Origin: Chitinophaga sp. GbtcB8
Lineage (GTDB): Bacteria; Bacteroidota; Bacteroidia; Chitinophagales; Chitinophagaceae
DNA length: 51,689 bases
Direction: 5' to 3'
Assembly: GCF_019091455.1 (NCBI RefSeq)
Contig: NZ_JAGXJN010000047.1
Span: 1 to 51,689 of the forward strand
Shown here: one piece after another, positions 1 to 7,388 of the stretch
How positions within the stretch are numbered: the first letter of the stretch is position 1
Layout of the letters: each line of letters starts with the position of its first letter
Position numbers and translations under genes: made by a program
The notes under the pieces: model-generated
Seen by the model: only the letters and a program-made list of their open reading frames with translations
Told to the model about the DNA's origin: nothing
Databases searched by the model: none

Positions 1-1067
1 ACAAACACTACTATCAGCGCGCCTTCCAGAAGGTTGCGCTCTACAGTGCCGATGGCGTTCTCCACCATTTTGGTACGGTCCAGGAAAGGATCTATGATCA
101 CACCTTCCGGTAAGGTTTGCTGGATCTGTTTAACCCGCTCTTTGATGTTGCGGATCACGGCATTACTATTGGCGCCTTTTAACATCATTACCACGGCGCC
201 GGCAACCTCACGTTCACCATTATACGTCATAGCGCCGTAACGGGTAGCATGGCCCAAACGTACTTCTGCCACATCCCTTACCAGCAGCGGCGTACCGTTG
301 ACGGTATGTTTGATCACGATCTTACTGATATCGTCCGGGCTTCCTACCAGGCCTTCACTGCGGATGTACAGGGCAACAGGCCCTTTTTCAATATAGGCGC
401 CGCCGGTGTTCTGGTTATTGTTTTCCACGGCGGTAAACACATCATTGATGGTAATACCCTGTGCACTGAGCTTTTCCGGCACTACTGCTATTTCATATTG
501 TTTCAGGTAACCGCCAAAGCTGCTCACATCCGCCACACCTTTTACGCCCAGCAATTGCCGGCGTACTATCCAGTCCTGTATGGTACGCAGCTGCATGGGA
601 TCATATTTATCCTCATATCCTTTTTTGGCCCGTACCGTGTACTGGTATATTTCTCCCAGGCCGGTTGTAACGGGCGCCAGCTCCGGCATGCCCAGCCCCT
701 GCGGGATCTGCGCCTGTACATGCTGCAGGCGCTCTGTTACCTGCTGGCGTACCCAGTAAATATCTACATCATCCTCAAATACAATGGTTACTACGGATAA
801 GCCGAAGCGGGAAAAGCTGCGCATTTTTTTCAGGCCGGGAATGTTGCTGGTGGCCTGCTCTATGGGAAATGAGATGAGGCGTTCCACATCCGGCGCGCCC
901 AGCGAAGGGCTTACCGTAATTACCTGTACCTGATTATCTGTAATATCCGGCACCGCATCAATGGGCAGCCGGGTTACTTCATAAACGCCATACCCAATAA
1001 GGGCCAGCATACAAATACCCACGATCAGTTTATGACGGATCGAAAAACGAATAATATGGTTAAGCAT
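1..1067 (-). CDS. CusA/CzcA-family heavy-metal efflux RND permease, N-terminal part
   Basis: Inner-membrane proton-driven pump that exports metal cations with a periplasmic adaptor and an outer-membrane channel. The first 355 codons are present; the rest lies beyond the left edge. Translation from the ATG at 1067 gives the typical start MLNHIIRFSIRHKL, a first membrane segment (about residues 12-30), then the family stretch TRLPIDAVPDITDNQVQV and the periplasmic porter domain up to the start of the second membrane segment near residue 340. PDITDNQVQV is characteristic of the heavy-metal (HME) branch rather than drug pumps. The small gene upstream at 1235-1621 is a frequent companion. Which metal is exported cannot be told from this half. 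Confidence 0.93.
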   Translation of the reverse strand, partial: MLNHIIRFSIRHKLIVGICMLALIGYGVYEVTRLPIDAVPDITDNQVQVITVSPSLGAPDVERLISFPIEQATSNIPGLKKMRSFSRFGLSVVTIVFEDDVDIYWVRQQVTERLQHVQAQIPQGLGMPELAPVTTGLGEIYQYTVRAKKGYEDKYDPMQLRTIQDWIVRRQLLGVKGVADVSSFGGYLKQYEIAVVPEKLSAQGITINDVFTAVENNNQNTGGAYIEKGPVALYIRSEGLVGSPDDISKIVIKHTVNGTPLLVRDVAEVRLGHATRYGAMTYNGEREVAGAVVMMLKGANSNAVIRNIKERVKQIQQTLPEGVIIDPFLDRTKMVENAIGTVERNLLEGALIVVF

Positions 1068-1076
1068 GATTGTTCG

Positions 1077-1246
1077 ATATGCAAATATGCAGATATGCAA
1101 CTGTGCAAATGAGTATACTGTAGCGCTCATTTGCGGTTTGCAAATTCAGTAATAGAAAATGGATACAATGGGAATGTGCTAACAGCTATGTGCGTACAGC
1201 GTGTATTACACCTGCACATTTGCCTATTTGCACATTAGCACACTGG
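1077..1246. repeat. 8-nt degenerate repeat array, inverted halves
   Basis: Left half (1077-1113) reads as successive octamers ATGCAAAT, ATGCAGAT, ATGCAACT, GTGCAAAT. Right half (1211-1246) reads GCACATTT, GCCTATTT, GCACATTA, GCACACTG, roughly the reverse complement. The right half contains the stop codon and last codons of the gene at 1235-1621. It could fold as an imperfect hairpin in the transcript. See the finding on 7/8-nt arrays. Confidence 0.7.
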
Positions 1247-1621
1247 CTTCGGAGGCTGGAAAATATCAGGATGGTAAATAAGCGGGTGAAAGCGGTTGAT
1301 ATAAGCGGGATATACCACTACTACCTGGCGGTGTGTGGCTATTGTTAATTGTGGTTGTGAGGGGGGCGGCGGTACCGGGCTGGCATTGGTTACATGCTCA
1401 TGTGATTTGAAGGGCAGCTCCATATCACGCTCCCAGTCTTTGTCTTTAACATCGCCGCTGAAATAGTGCTCTACTACAAAGCCCCATACGGAAGTGCCGG
1501 GTTTTTCGGCCCGGTGCTCATTTAAGTGTGCAAAGAACACAGGGATCTTGACGAGCTCGATCAATTCCGTCGTGTTACACAAGTAAATGGTGAGTAGTAA
1601 TATGCTGATAGCGCGATGCAC
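1235..1621 (-). CDS. Small conserved protein next to CusA
   Basis: 128 residues starting with a hydrophobic signal or anchor (about residues 4-16). It then carries a motif I associate with short proteins encoded beside metal pumps in Bacteroidota: KIPVFFAHLNEHR (about 25-37), SVWGFVVEHYF (about 44-54) and KDKDWERDMELPFKSHEH. The His, Asp and Glu content fits metal contact but no function is established. It lies upstream of cusA on the same strand with 167 bp between them, so co-transcription is likely. Its last codons (KPVC-stop) lie inside the octamer array. Assignment rests on remembered resemblance, not on a search. Confidence 0.7.
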   Translation of the reverse strand: MHRAISILLLTIYLCNTTELIELVKIPVFFAHLNEHRAEKPGTSVWGFVVEHYFSGDVKDKDWERDMELPFKSHEHVTNASPVPPPPSQPQLTIATHRQVVVVYPAYINRFHPLIYHPDIFQPPKPVC

Positions 1622-1639
1622 CGGGCAAAAGTAAGTAAA

Positions 1640-1911
1640 AAAGCAGAAAGCGGAAAGGATAAAGCAGAAAGCCGGGGAGTACTGAGTAGCTTAAAGCGCA
1701 AAGCAGAAAGCAGAAAGCCAGGGAGTACTGCACCTGGGAAAGCGAACAGGTTAAGGAAAAGGTGAAAGCGGAAAGCATAAAGCTTAAAGCGAAATTTTGC
1801 GCGGGGATAATGACTAATTAAAAAGCAAAAAGCATTGAGGCAGCTGGGCTTTCTCCCTTCTCCTTTATGCTTTATGCTTTATGCTTTGCGCTTTATGCTT
1901 TGCGCTTTAAT
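1640..1911. repeat. 7-nt degenerate repeat array (AAAGCNN), inverted halves
   Basis: Left half: AAAGCAG, AAAGCGG, AAAGGAT, AAAGCAG, AAAGCCG from 1640 to 1674, with further copies to about 1790. Right half: seven consecutive heptamers CTTTATG/CTTTGCG/CTTTAAT at 1863-1911, ending one base before the stop codon of the SGNH gene. The two halves are complementary and would form a long imperfect stem. A short decamer, GGGAGTACTG, occurs twice in the left half. No gene is seen in 1622-1912; an open frame on the minus strand here is only repeat translation. Confidence 0.85.
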
Positions 1912-1912
1912 C

Positions 1913-2686
1913 TTATTTAACAGCTTCCCTCCACGCGGTAGCCATTAAGCTGGCGCCGGCTACGCTGGGGTGTACGCCGTCGCCGGTCCAGTAGGAACCG
2001 GGGGCTACTTTCTGTGCTTTATCAAAAATGCTTTGATAAGGTATGAATACGGCGCCAAAGCTGTCGGCTATTTCGCGGGCGGCCTTACGGTAATCATTAA
2101 ATGCCGGGAACCATTTATCATCAACAGCTTTTACACCATTTACGGCAAAGGGCTCACCGATCACGAACTTCACATTGGGCAGCTTTTCCCGGGTGCGGGT
2201 CAGCAATGCTTTATAATCATCGCTATATTTCTGTACGGTGCCGGTATAACCGCCGGTAAGGGTATGCCAGTAATCATTTACGCCTATCAGGATGCTCAGC
2301 ACATCGGGTTTAAGGTCCAGGCAATCAGCATCCCAGCGTTCTGCCAGCTGGTATACCTTATTACCGCTGATCCCTTTATTATAGATCTGCAGGGTTTTAT
2401 CCGCATGTTTTTCCAGTAAAGCGCCGGCTGCCAGGAAAGCGTACCCATGGCCCAAAGCGCCGGCATCATTTGCATTCGTGCTATCGCGCTTACGGCCTAC
2501 ATCGGTAATAGAATCACCCTGGAAAAGAATAACGGCATTTTTCTTCAGCTCAATTTTAGCGGCAGCAGGTGCATTACGGCGTTCCGCAGCCATTGCGGAT
2601 GTTACAATTTCCTGTAAGCTCATGGCCATTACACTGCCTAAAGCGGCTTTCTTCAAAAAATTTCTGCGATCAGATTGTGGAATCAT
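1913..2686 (-). CDS. Tat-exported SGNH/GDSL hydrolase
   Basis: 257 residues. Twin-arginine signal at the N-terminus (DRRNFLKKAA, residues 6-15). Block I is GDSIT with the nucleophile Ser59; block III is GVNDYWH; the Asp/His pair is in DGVHPS near the C-terminus. This is the catalytic set of SGNH esterases, which remove acyl groups from carbohydrates or lipids. Bacteroidota proteins of this type are often sugar-acetyl esterases, but no specificity can be read here. The start at 2686 is fixed by the Tat signal. It is divergent from the symporter at 2785; a heptamer hairpin fills the space between the two starts. Confidence 0.9.
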   Translation of the reverse strand: MIPQSDRRNFLKKAALGSVMAMSLQEIVTSAMAAERRNAPAAAKIELKKNAVILFQGDSITDVGRKRDSTNANDAGALGHGYAFLAAGALLEKHADKTLQIYNKGISGNKVYQLAERWDADCLDLKPDVLSILIGVNDYWHTLTGGYTGTVQKYSDDYKALLTRTREKLPNVKFVIGEPFAVNGVKAVDDKWFPAFNDYRKAAREIADSFGAVFIPYQSIFDKAQKVAPGSYWTGDGVHPSVAGASLMATAWREAVK

Positions 2687-2689
2687 ATG

Positions 2690-2782
2690 ATTTCGGATTT
2701 ACGATTTTACAGTTTAGATTTGGATCGTGGCGAATGCGTATCCCGGTTATAAATCTAAAATCTAAAATCGTAAATCTAAAAT
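2690..2782. repeat. 7-nt repeat array (AAATCTA) forming a 32-nt inverted repeat between divergent genes
   Basis: Right arm 2751-2782 is AAATCTA, AAATCTA, AAATCGT, AAATCTA, AAAT. Left arm 2690-2721, read on the other strand, is AAATCTA, AACTGTA, AAATCGT, AAATCCG, AAAT. The arms pair over 32 nt around a 29-nt loop. Unlike the other arrays this one occupies the whole gap between two start codons, so it must overlap the promoters or leaders of both genes. Confidence 0.85.
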
Positions 2783-2784
2783 TA

Positions 2785-4026
2785 ATGGGCGCTTTTCTCA
2801 AAAACTACGGCAATATTATATGGCTATTGGCGGGTATTATTGCCGGCAGTGTACTGGGATTGGTGCTGGGGCCGCGGGTAACCGTGCTAAAGCCTATTGG
2901 CGATATTTTCCTGAACCTGTTATTCACCGCGGTGATACCGCTGGTGTTCTTTGCCATTTCATCGGCCATTGCCAATGTAGACCGTACCCAGAAACTGGGC
3001 CGCGTAATGTCCGTGATGGTAATGGTGTTTGTGGGTACGGTGCTGGTAGCGGCTTTCCTGACCATTGTGGCCATCTGGATCTTTCCTATTCACCAGCAGG
3101 TAAGCGCGCAGCCAGGTGTTACGGAAAATATACAGGCGTTAAGCTTAGGGGAGCAGATCACCGCCCTGTTAACCACCAACGAATTCTTTGAGCTGCTATC
3201 GCGCAAAAGCATGCTGCCACTGATCATATTTTCTGTAATGATAGGTTTTGCCGTGTTAAGGGCCGGCGATGCGGGTGAACCTTTCCGCCGTTTCCTGAAC
3301 AGCGGTAACGAGGTAATGAAAAGCCTTATTATTCTTATCATGAAGCTGGGACCTATTGGCCTGGGCGCTTATTTTGCCTACCAGGTGGGCATCCTGGGTC
3401 CGCAGCTTTTTGGATTATATGCGCGGTCTATGGCGCTGTATTACGGCTTTTGCCTGTTCTATTTTGTGGTGCTGTTCAGCGTATATGCGTTTATTGCAGG
3501 TGGTATAGGGGGTATTAAAAGATACTGGAAAAATAACGTGGTGCCTTCCCTTACAGCGGTGGGCACCTGCAGCAGCATAGCCACCATTCCGGCTAACCTG
3601 GATGCTGCTAAAAAAATGGGAGTGCCGGACCATATCAGCAATATTGTGATACCGCTGGGCGGCACGCTTCATAAGGATGGATCCAGCGTTTCCTCCATTG
3701 TAAAAATCGCAGTGGTGTTTGCCATGTTCGGCCGCTCACTGAACGGAGCAGATACTATACTTTTAGCATTAGGTATTACCGTTATAGTAAGCATGGTAGA
3801 AGGCGGCGTACCTAACGGCGCATATATTGGCGAGCTGTTAATGGTATCTGTTTACGGATTTCCACCGGAAGCCTTACCCCCGGCCATGATCATAGGCACG
3901 CTGGTAGACCCGATGGCCACCTTGCTGAATGCTACCGGCGATACGGTGGCGGCTATGATGGTGACGCGCTTTGTGAAGCGAAAAGCAGAAAGCGGAAAGC
4001 AGAAAGCTATCGAAGCGGTTGTTTGA
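2785..4026 (+). CDS. Dicarboxylate/amino-acid:cation symporter (SDF/DAACS family)
   Basis: 413 residues from the ATG at 2785; an open frame extends further upstream but runs through the neighbouring gene and hairpin, and MGAFLKNYGNIIWLLAGIIA is a normal family start. Family marks: the serine-rich hairpin tip TCSSIATIP, the segment LGGTLHKDGSSV that aligns with the substrate/ion-binding NMDGT region, and NATGDTVAAMMV that aligns with the last core helix (N..GD). The His-Lys in place of Asn-Met before the DG is a deviation worth noting. Substrate is probably a C4-dicarboxylate or acidic amino acid. The last 15 or so residues (KRKAESGKQKA) are encoded by a heptamer array, so the tail is unlikely to be functional sequence. 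Confidence 0.9.
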   Translation: MGAFLKNYGNIIWLLAGIIAGSVLGLVLGPRVTVLKPIGDIFLNLLFTAVIPLVFFAISSAIANVDRTQKLGRVMSVMVMVFVGTVLVAAFLTIVAIWIFPIHQQVSAQPGVTENIQALSLGEQITALLTTNEFFELLSRKSMLPLIIFSVMIGFAVLRAGDAGEPFRRFLNSGNEVMKSLIILIMKLGPIGLGAYFAYQVGILGPQLFGLYARSMALYYGFCLFYFVVLFSVYAFIAGGIGGIKRYWKNNVVPSLTAVGTCSSIATIPANLDAAKKMGVPDHISNIVIPLGGTLHKDGSSVSSIVKIAVVFAMFGRSLNGADTILLALGITVIVSMVEGGVPNGAYIGELLMVSVYGFPPEALPPAMIIGTLVDPMATLLNATGDTVAAMMVTRFVKRKAESGKQKAIEAVV

Positions 4027-4080
4027 CCCGCTGCATTGCATTGAGCGTTCAGCGTTAGGCATTGAGCGTTTCGCTTACTT
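3976..4080. repeat. 7-nt repeat arrays at convergent gene ends
   Basis: AAGCGAA, AAGCAGA, AAGCGGA, AAGCAGA, AAGCTAT run from 3976 to 4010 inside the symporter coding frame. A second, different set runs CATTGAG, CGTTCAG, CGTTAGG, CATTGAG, CGTTTCG, CTTACTT from 4039 to 4080 and enters the stop codon of the amidohydrolase at 4075. AAGCGAAA at the start can pair with TTTCGCTT at the end. It lies between two convergent genes and may act as a bidirectional terminator. Confidence 0.75.
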
Positions 4081-5418
4081 AGCCAGCTTCTTCCCTCCCC
4101 TCCATACTTCCACTATTTTACGGGTATTGCGGATGTCCTGCGATGGGTCGCCGCTGAGTACAATGAAGTCGGCCTTTTTGCCGGGCTGCAGGGTACCATA
4201 GTCGCTGTCAATGTGCAGCATTTGCGCACCATTACGGGTGGCGGCGGTAAGCACTTTCAAAGGAGTCATGCCCGCTTCTGTCATGAGCTGCAGCTCCAGG
4301 TGTTCGGAAAAGCCCTGGGCGCGCACAGGTTGTGCGCCGGAGTCGGTACCCATTACGATCTTTACGCCTGCGCTGTCCAGCTTGTGCAGGTTACGCTGCG
4401 CAGTATGAAAGGCATTTATTTTCTTTTGCCGGTTAGGATCATCCTGCTGCTGTTTTTTATAATCGGCGCTAATCAGCATTTCCCACACGCCGGGTTCCAG
4501 GGAGGCTTTAAACAAAGAATCGTTTAGCCATTCGGGTTGGTCGGCATACGCGAAGTTAAAATCATCAATGCAGAGGGTGGGTATGTAATAAGTGCCTTTG
4601 GCCTTAATATCGTTTATGATAGCTGCGTCTACTTCCTTGTCGCGGATGCTGTGTGCCAGCACGTCCACACCAGCTGCTACCAGGCGGCGGGCATCTTCCA
4701 GATAATATACGTGTGCGGCTACACGTAAACCTTGCTTATGCGCTTCTGCAATGGCAGCTTCATATACAGCGGGCTGCAGCCTGGGCTGGGTGCTGTCCCC
4801 ATCTACCCACATCTTCACAAAATCCACCTTCAGGGCGGCCAGCTGCTGAATGGCTTTTACTGCTTCTTCCGGCGTTTGCGGGCGTAAAGCTTTGTCGGCA
4901 AAAGCGGCGGGCGGGGTACCGTCTTTAGCGGCTAAGCCATAACCTGCGGTATAAAAAGTAGCGCCGGGCAGCTGTCCATGCTGTGAGGCATTACGCAGCG
5001 GAAAAATGATCTCCCTGTCTGTACCCAGGCTTAATACCTGGCTAATGCCAAAGGATTCATATTTCTTTAGCTGGCGGATAATATTGCTCTGTGAATAATT
5101 CTCCGGCCCTGCCTTGTTGCCTTTAAGCAGGCCCAGGTGCCCATGCCCGTTCACCATAGACGGCATCACCGTTTTACCGGTGCCATCTATTACCCGCGCA
5201 TTGGCCGGGGCCGGGGCGCCGGGAGCTAAGATCTTTTTTATACGGTCGCCTTCCAGCACCAGGCTTACCTTCTTTTTAGGAGCAGCGCCGGTGCCATCTA
5301 TTAATGTAATGTTCTTCAGCACTATACTGCGTGTGGTGGCAGCAGGCGCCTGCTGCGCATTCACATGGTATACAATAACTAACAGGAGTATCAATACTAA
5401 ATAGCGGCGTAGGTTCAT
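4075..5418 (-). CDS. Exported amidohydrolase-family metal-dependent hydrolase
   Basis: 447 residues with a cleavable signal peptide (MNLRRYLVLILLLVIVYHVNAQ, written here only to its Ala-Gln end). Metal-site motifs of the amidohydrolase superfamily are in order: GHGHLG (HxH strand 1), VDFVKMWVDGD (candidate carboxylated Lys), AAHVYYLEDA and LAHSIRD (strand 5/6 His), and GTDSGAQ (strand 8 Asp). The C-terminal LQPGKKADFIVLSGDP is the usual end of imidazolonepropionase/prolidase-like members. It probably hydrolyses a cyclic or peptidic amide in the periplasm; substrate unknown. The ATG overlaps the stop of the trans-sulfuration gene (ATGA at 5415-5418), so the two are translationally coupled. Confidence 0.88.
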   Translation of the reverse strand: MNLRRYLVLILLLVIVYHVNAQQAPAATTRSIVLKNITLIDGTGAAPKKKVSLVLEGDRIKKILAPGAPAPANARVIDGTGKTVMPSMVNGHGHLGLLKGNKAGPENYSQSNIIRQLKKYESFGISQVLSLGTDREIIFPLRNASQHGQLPGATFYTAGYGLAAKDGTPPAAFADKALRPQTPEEAVKAIQQLAALKVDFVKMWVDGDSTQPRLQPAVYEAAIAEAHKQGLRVAAHVYYLEDARRLVAAGVDVLAHSIRDKEVDAAIINDIKAKGTYYIPTLCIDDFNFAYADQPEWLNDSLFKASLEPGVWEMLISADYKKQQQDDPNRQKKINAFHTAQRNLHKLDSAGVKIVMGTDSGAQPVRAQGFSEHLELQLMTEAGMTPLKVLTAATRNGAQMLHIDSDYGTLQPGKKADFIVLSGDPSQDIRNTRKIVEVWRGGKKLAK

Positions 5419-6599
5419 AAGATGTTACTTGTTGATAACACCGAAGGTAGCTTTTTCTCTGCGCTTTTAAAAGCCTGCTCAAGGTCGGTTATAAGGTCAT
5501 CTGATTCTTCCAGGCCTACGGACAGGCGGATCAGGCTATCCGCTACACCGGCGGCGCGGCGTTTTTCGTCCGGGATGGATTTATGCGTCATGCTGGCGGG
5601 ATGGCATAACAGGCTTTTAATACCGCCCAGGCTTTCGGCCAGCTTAAAGTAATGAGTGCTGGTTACAAAGGCCTGTGCCGCTTCGTCCGTATCTTCTTTT
5701 AACGTAAAGGATACAATGCCGCCAAAACCTTTCTGTTGTTTTTTTGCCAGCGCATGGCCGGGGTGGGATGAAAGGCCGGGGTAAAATACTTTATCTACCG
5801 CAGGGTGCTGCTCCAGGTACTGCGCTATGGCCAGGGCATTGGCGCAATGCTGTTTTACGCGCAGGTGAAGGGTTTCAATACCCCGTATCAGCAGGAAGCT
5901 GTCGAACGGTGAAAGGATGGCTCCGCAGGCATTCTGATAGAACTTAATTTCTGCACCCAGGGTTTTATTACGCGTTACCACCACACCGGCAATCAGGTCG
6001 CTATGTCCGCCTAAATATTTGGTGGCGCTGTGCACTACTATATCTGCACCCTGTAACAGCGGTTGCTGCAGCACTGGTGAGGCAAAGGTATTATCCACAC
6101 ATAACCAGCATTGATGCGCTTTTGCGATGGCGGCTATGGCGCTGATGTCGGAGATCTTTAATGTTGGATTGGTGGGCGTTTCCAGCCATATTAAACGGGT
6201 GGCGGGTGTAATGGCATTTACTACGGCCTGTAGATCAGCGGTATCTACATAATGCACCTTAATACCAAACTTCTCATACACCTTGCTGAATAAACGGAAA
6301 GCACCGCCGTAAATATCGTCTACCGCTACAATCTCGTCGCCTGCCTGCAGCAGCTTTAAGATAGCGTCAATGGCTGCCAGGCCGCTGGAAAATGCAATAC
6401 CGGTTTCCCCGCCTTCCAGCTGTGCTACAATGTTTTCCAGTGTTTGGCGCGTAGGGTTGTTGGTACGGGCGTAGTCAAAGCCTTTGTTCACGCCGGGTGC
6501 TTCCTGCACGAAGGTGGAGGTTTGGTAGATAGGTACGGCGATAGCGCCGGTTAATTCGTCTACGGGGATTGAGTGGATTAGTTGTGTGATTGTGCTCAT
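5415..6599 (-). CDS. PLP-dependent trans-sulfuration enzyme (cystathionine gamma-synthase / beta-lyase type)
   Basis: 394 residues, full length for the Cys/Met metabolism PLP family. Visible marks: FDYARTNNPT (residues 41-50, phosphate-binding Tyr/Arg region), ETPTNPT (140-146), VDNTFASP (168-175), and the PLP lysine Lys194 in HSATKYLGGHSD. The C-terminal region has RLSVGLEESDDLI. It makes or cleaves cystathionine, or a related sulfur amino acid reaction; the exact branch (MetB, MetC, CTH or methionine gamma-lyase) cannot be settled by eye. The SAM-I riboswitch upstream supports a role in methionine biosynthesis. It is the first gene of an operon with the amidohydrolase. Confidence 0.92.
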   Translation of the reverse strand: MSTITQLIHSIPVDELTGAIAVPIYQTSTFVQEAPGVNKGFDYARTNNPTRQTLENIVAQLEGGETGIAFSSGLAAIDAILKLLQAGDEIVAVDDIYGGAFRLFSKVYEKFGIKVHYVDTADLQAVVNAITPATRLIWLETPTNPTLKISDISAIAAIAKAHQCWLCVDNTFASPVLQQPLLQGADIVVHSATKYLGGHSDLIAGVVVTRNKTLGAEIKFYQNACGAILSPFDSFLLIRGIETLHLRVKQHCANALAIAQYLEQHPAVDKVFYPGLSSHPGHALAKKQQKGFGGIVSFTLKEDTDEAAQAFVTSTHYFKLAESLGGIKSLLCHPASMTHKSIPDEKRRAAGVADSLIRLSVGLEESDDLITDLEQAFKSAEKKLPSVLSTSNIL

Positions 6600-7010
6600 A
6601 TTCTTTTTTTAGTTTAAAATTTTCTTTTGTTCCTTTTTCTTTGTTCCTTTTTGCTTCCCCAAAAAGGAACGCAAAAAGGGGACCGCAACCGGTTACCGCC
6701 CGGTTGCGGGGTGGTACGTTGATTGGGCTGTGTGCTACTGTGGTGCCAAGCGTTTGTGCCTTGATACCAACGCGGATCAGGCGAAGACCATAAGATATCA
6801 ACGCGATGGGCAGGCAATGCTATACGCTGAGCTATAGCGGTGCCGGGCATTTGTGCCTTGATAGCAATGCAATGGATCAGGCAAAGGCCATACGCTGTTC
6901 GGTAGCACAGAACGTAGCTAATACTTTTTAATACTTATTTAATCCTTATCAGAAAGGTGAGCAAGACAGGTGGGTGCCAGTTTACGGGAGGCCGGTTTAT
7001 GGATTGCCAT
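6600..7010 (-). other. Long leader with two hairpins and a 50-nt direct repeat
   Basis: About 410 nt separate the riboswitch terminator from the start of the trans-sulfuration gene; I see no gene in it. Next to the start codon are two perfect 10-bp hairpins: GTTCCTTTTT/AAAAAGGAAC (6643-6652 with 6661-6670) and CCGCAACCGG/CCGGTTGCGG (6683-6692 with 6700-6709). Further out, 6742-6792 and 6839-6892 are about 80% identical direct copies, both containing TTTGTGCCTTGATA and GATCAGGC. The hairpin pair looks like a dispersed repeat; the function is unknown. Confidence 0.6.
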
Positions 7011-7046
7011 AAAACAAAAAAACTCACCTGATAGCCAGGTGAGTTT
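7011..7046 (-). terminator. Intrinsic terminator of the SAM-I riboswitch
   Basis: Perfect 11-bp inverted repeat, 7036-7046 with 7020-7030, around a 5-nt loop. Read on the minus strand it is AAACTCACCTG-loop-CAGGTGAGTTT followed directly by a T run. It lies 42 nt downstream of the aptamer, as expected for transcription attenuation. Confidence 0.92.
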
Positions 7047-7087
7047 CTCTTTATTGTACAAAACCTTAAAGTAAACTTAGTACTGGG

Positions 7088-7197
7088 CTTATCTTTCCCG
7101 GTATTACCGGGATGGATGTAGCACCTTGCTCACCGCGTAAACGGTGGCTGGTTGCTAAGGCTTCGCAGGGCCATTTCCCTCTGCCTTTCTTGATAAG
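7088..7197 (-). ncRNA. SAM-I (S-box) riboswitch aptamer
   Basis: On the minus strand the aptamer begins CTTATCAAGA and ends GATAAG, which pair as P1 (7192-7197 with 7088-7093). Between them are the S-box hallmarks: GGCAGAGGGAAATGGCCC, then GAAGCCTTAGCAACC, the AAGGTGCTA segment and the P4-like CCCGGTAATACCGGG hairpin before GAAAGATAAG. S-adenosylmethionine binding stabilises P1 and allows the downstream terminator to form, switching off the operon. It controls the trans-sulfuration enzyme and amidohydrolase genes. Confidence 0.96.
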
Positions 7198-7216
7198 TGA
7201 TCGTAAAGAACTGGTG

Positions 7217-7247
7217 CAAAGATACAGGCGGGATTGAAATCTCCAAA
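7217..7247 (-). promoter_or_regulatory. Bacteroidota sigma-ABfr promoter of the SAM-regulated operon
   Basis: Minus-strand TTTG (7247-7244), a 19-nt spacer, then TATCTTTG (7224-7217), an exact match to TTTG-N19-TAnnTTTG. Transcription would start around 7210, about 13 nt before the riboswitch P1 stem. Confidence 0.85.
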
Positions 7248-7360
7248 AAAAATTTTGGCCACTCCCCTCCCGTTAACATCTGATTAGGGCCTTAATACCG
7301 CTAACAATCGTAATCTTGCGCCACAACAAATTGTAGTGTAAATTCTAGGCAAAGTTATAA

Positions 7361-7387
7361 AACCGCCCATTCCTGGGTGGTTTTTTT
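7361..7387. terminator. Terminator after the SDR gene
   Basis: AACCGCCCA (7361-7369) pairs with TGGGTGGTT (7374-7382) across a 4-nt loop, followed on the plus strand by a T run and on the minus strand by TTTTATAAC. It lies immediately after the stop codon of the minus-strand gene at 7389. Confidence 0.75.
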
Positions 7388-7388
7388 A

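Noticed and set aside
249..800. Open frame of 183 codons on the plus strand
   Set aside because: Lies wholly inside the cusA coding sequence on the opposite strand, with no homology-like pattern; a shadow frame.
1575..1778. Open frame of 67 codons on the minus strand
   Set aside because: Made of heptamer repeats (Leu/Phe/Ser/Cys pattern) and overlaps the small cusA-neighbour gene; not a gene.
1640..1911. CRISPR-like array
   Set aside because: Units are 7 nt with no spacers and the halves are inverted; not a CRISPR.
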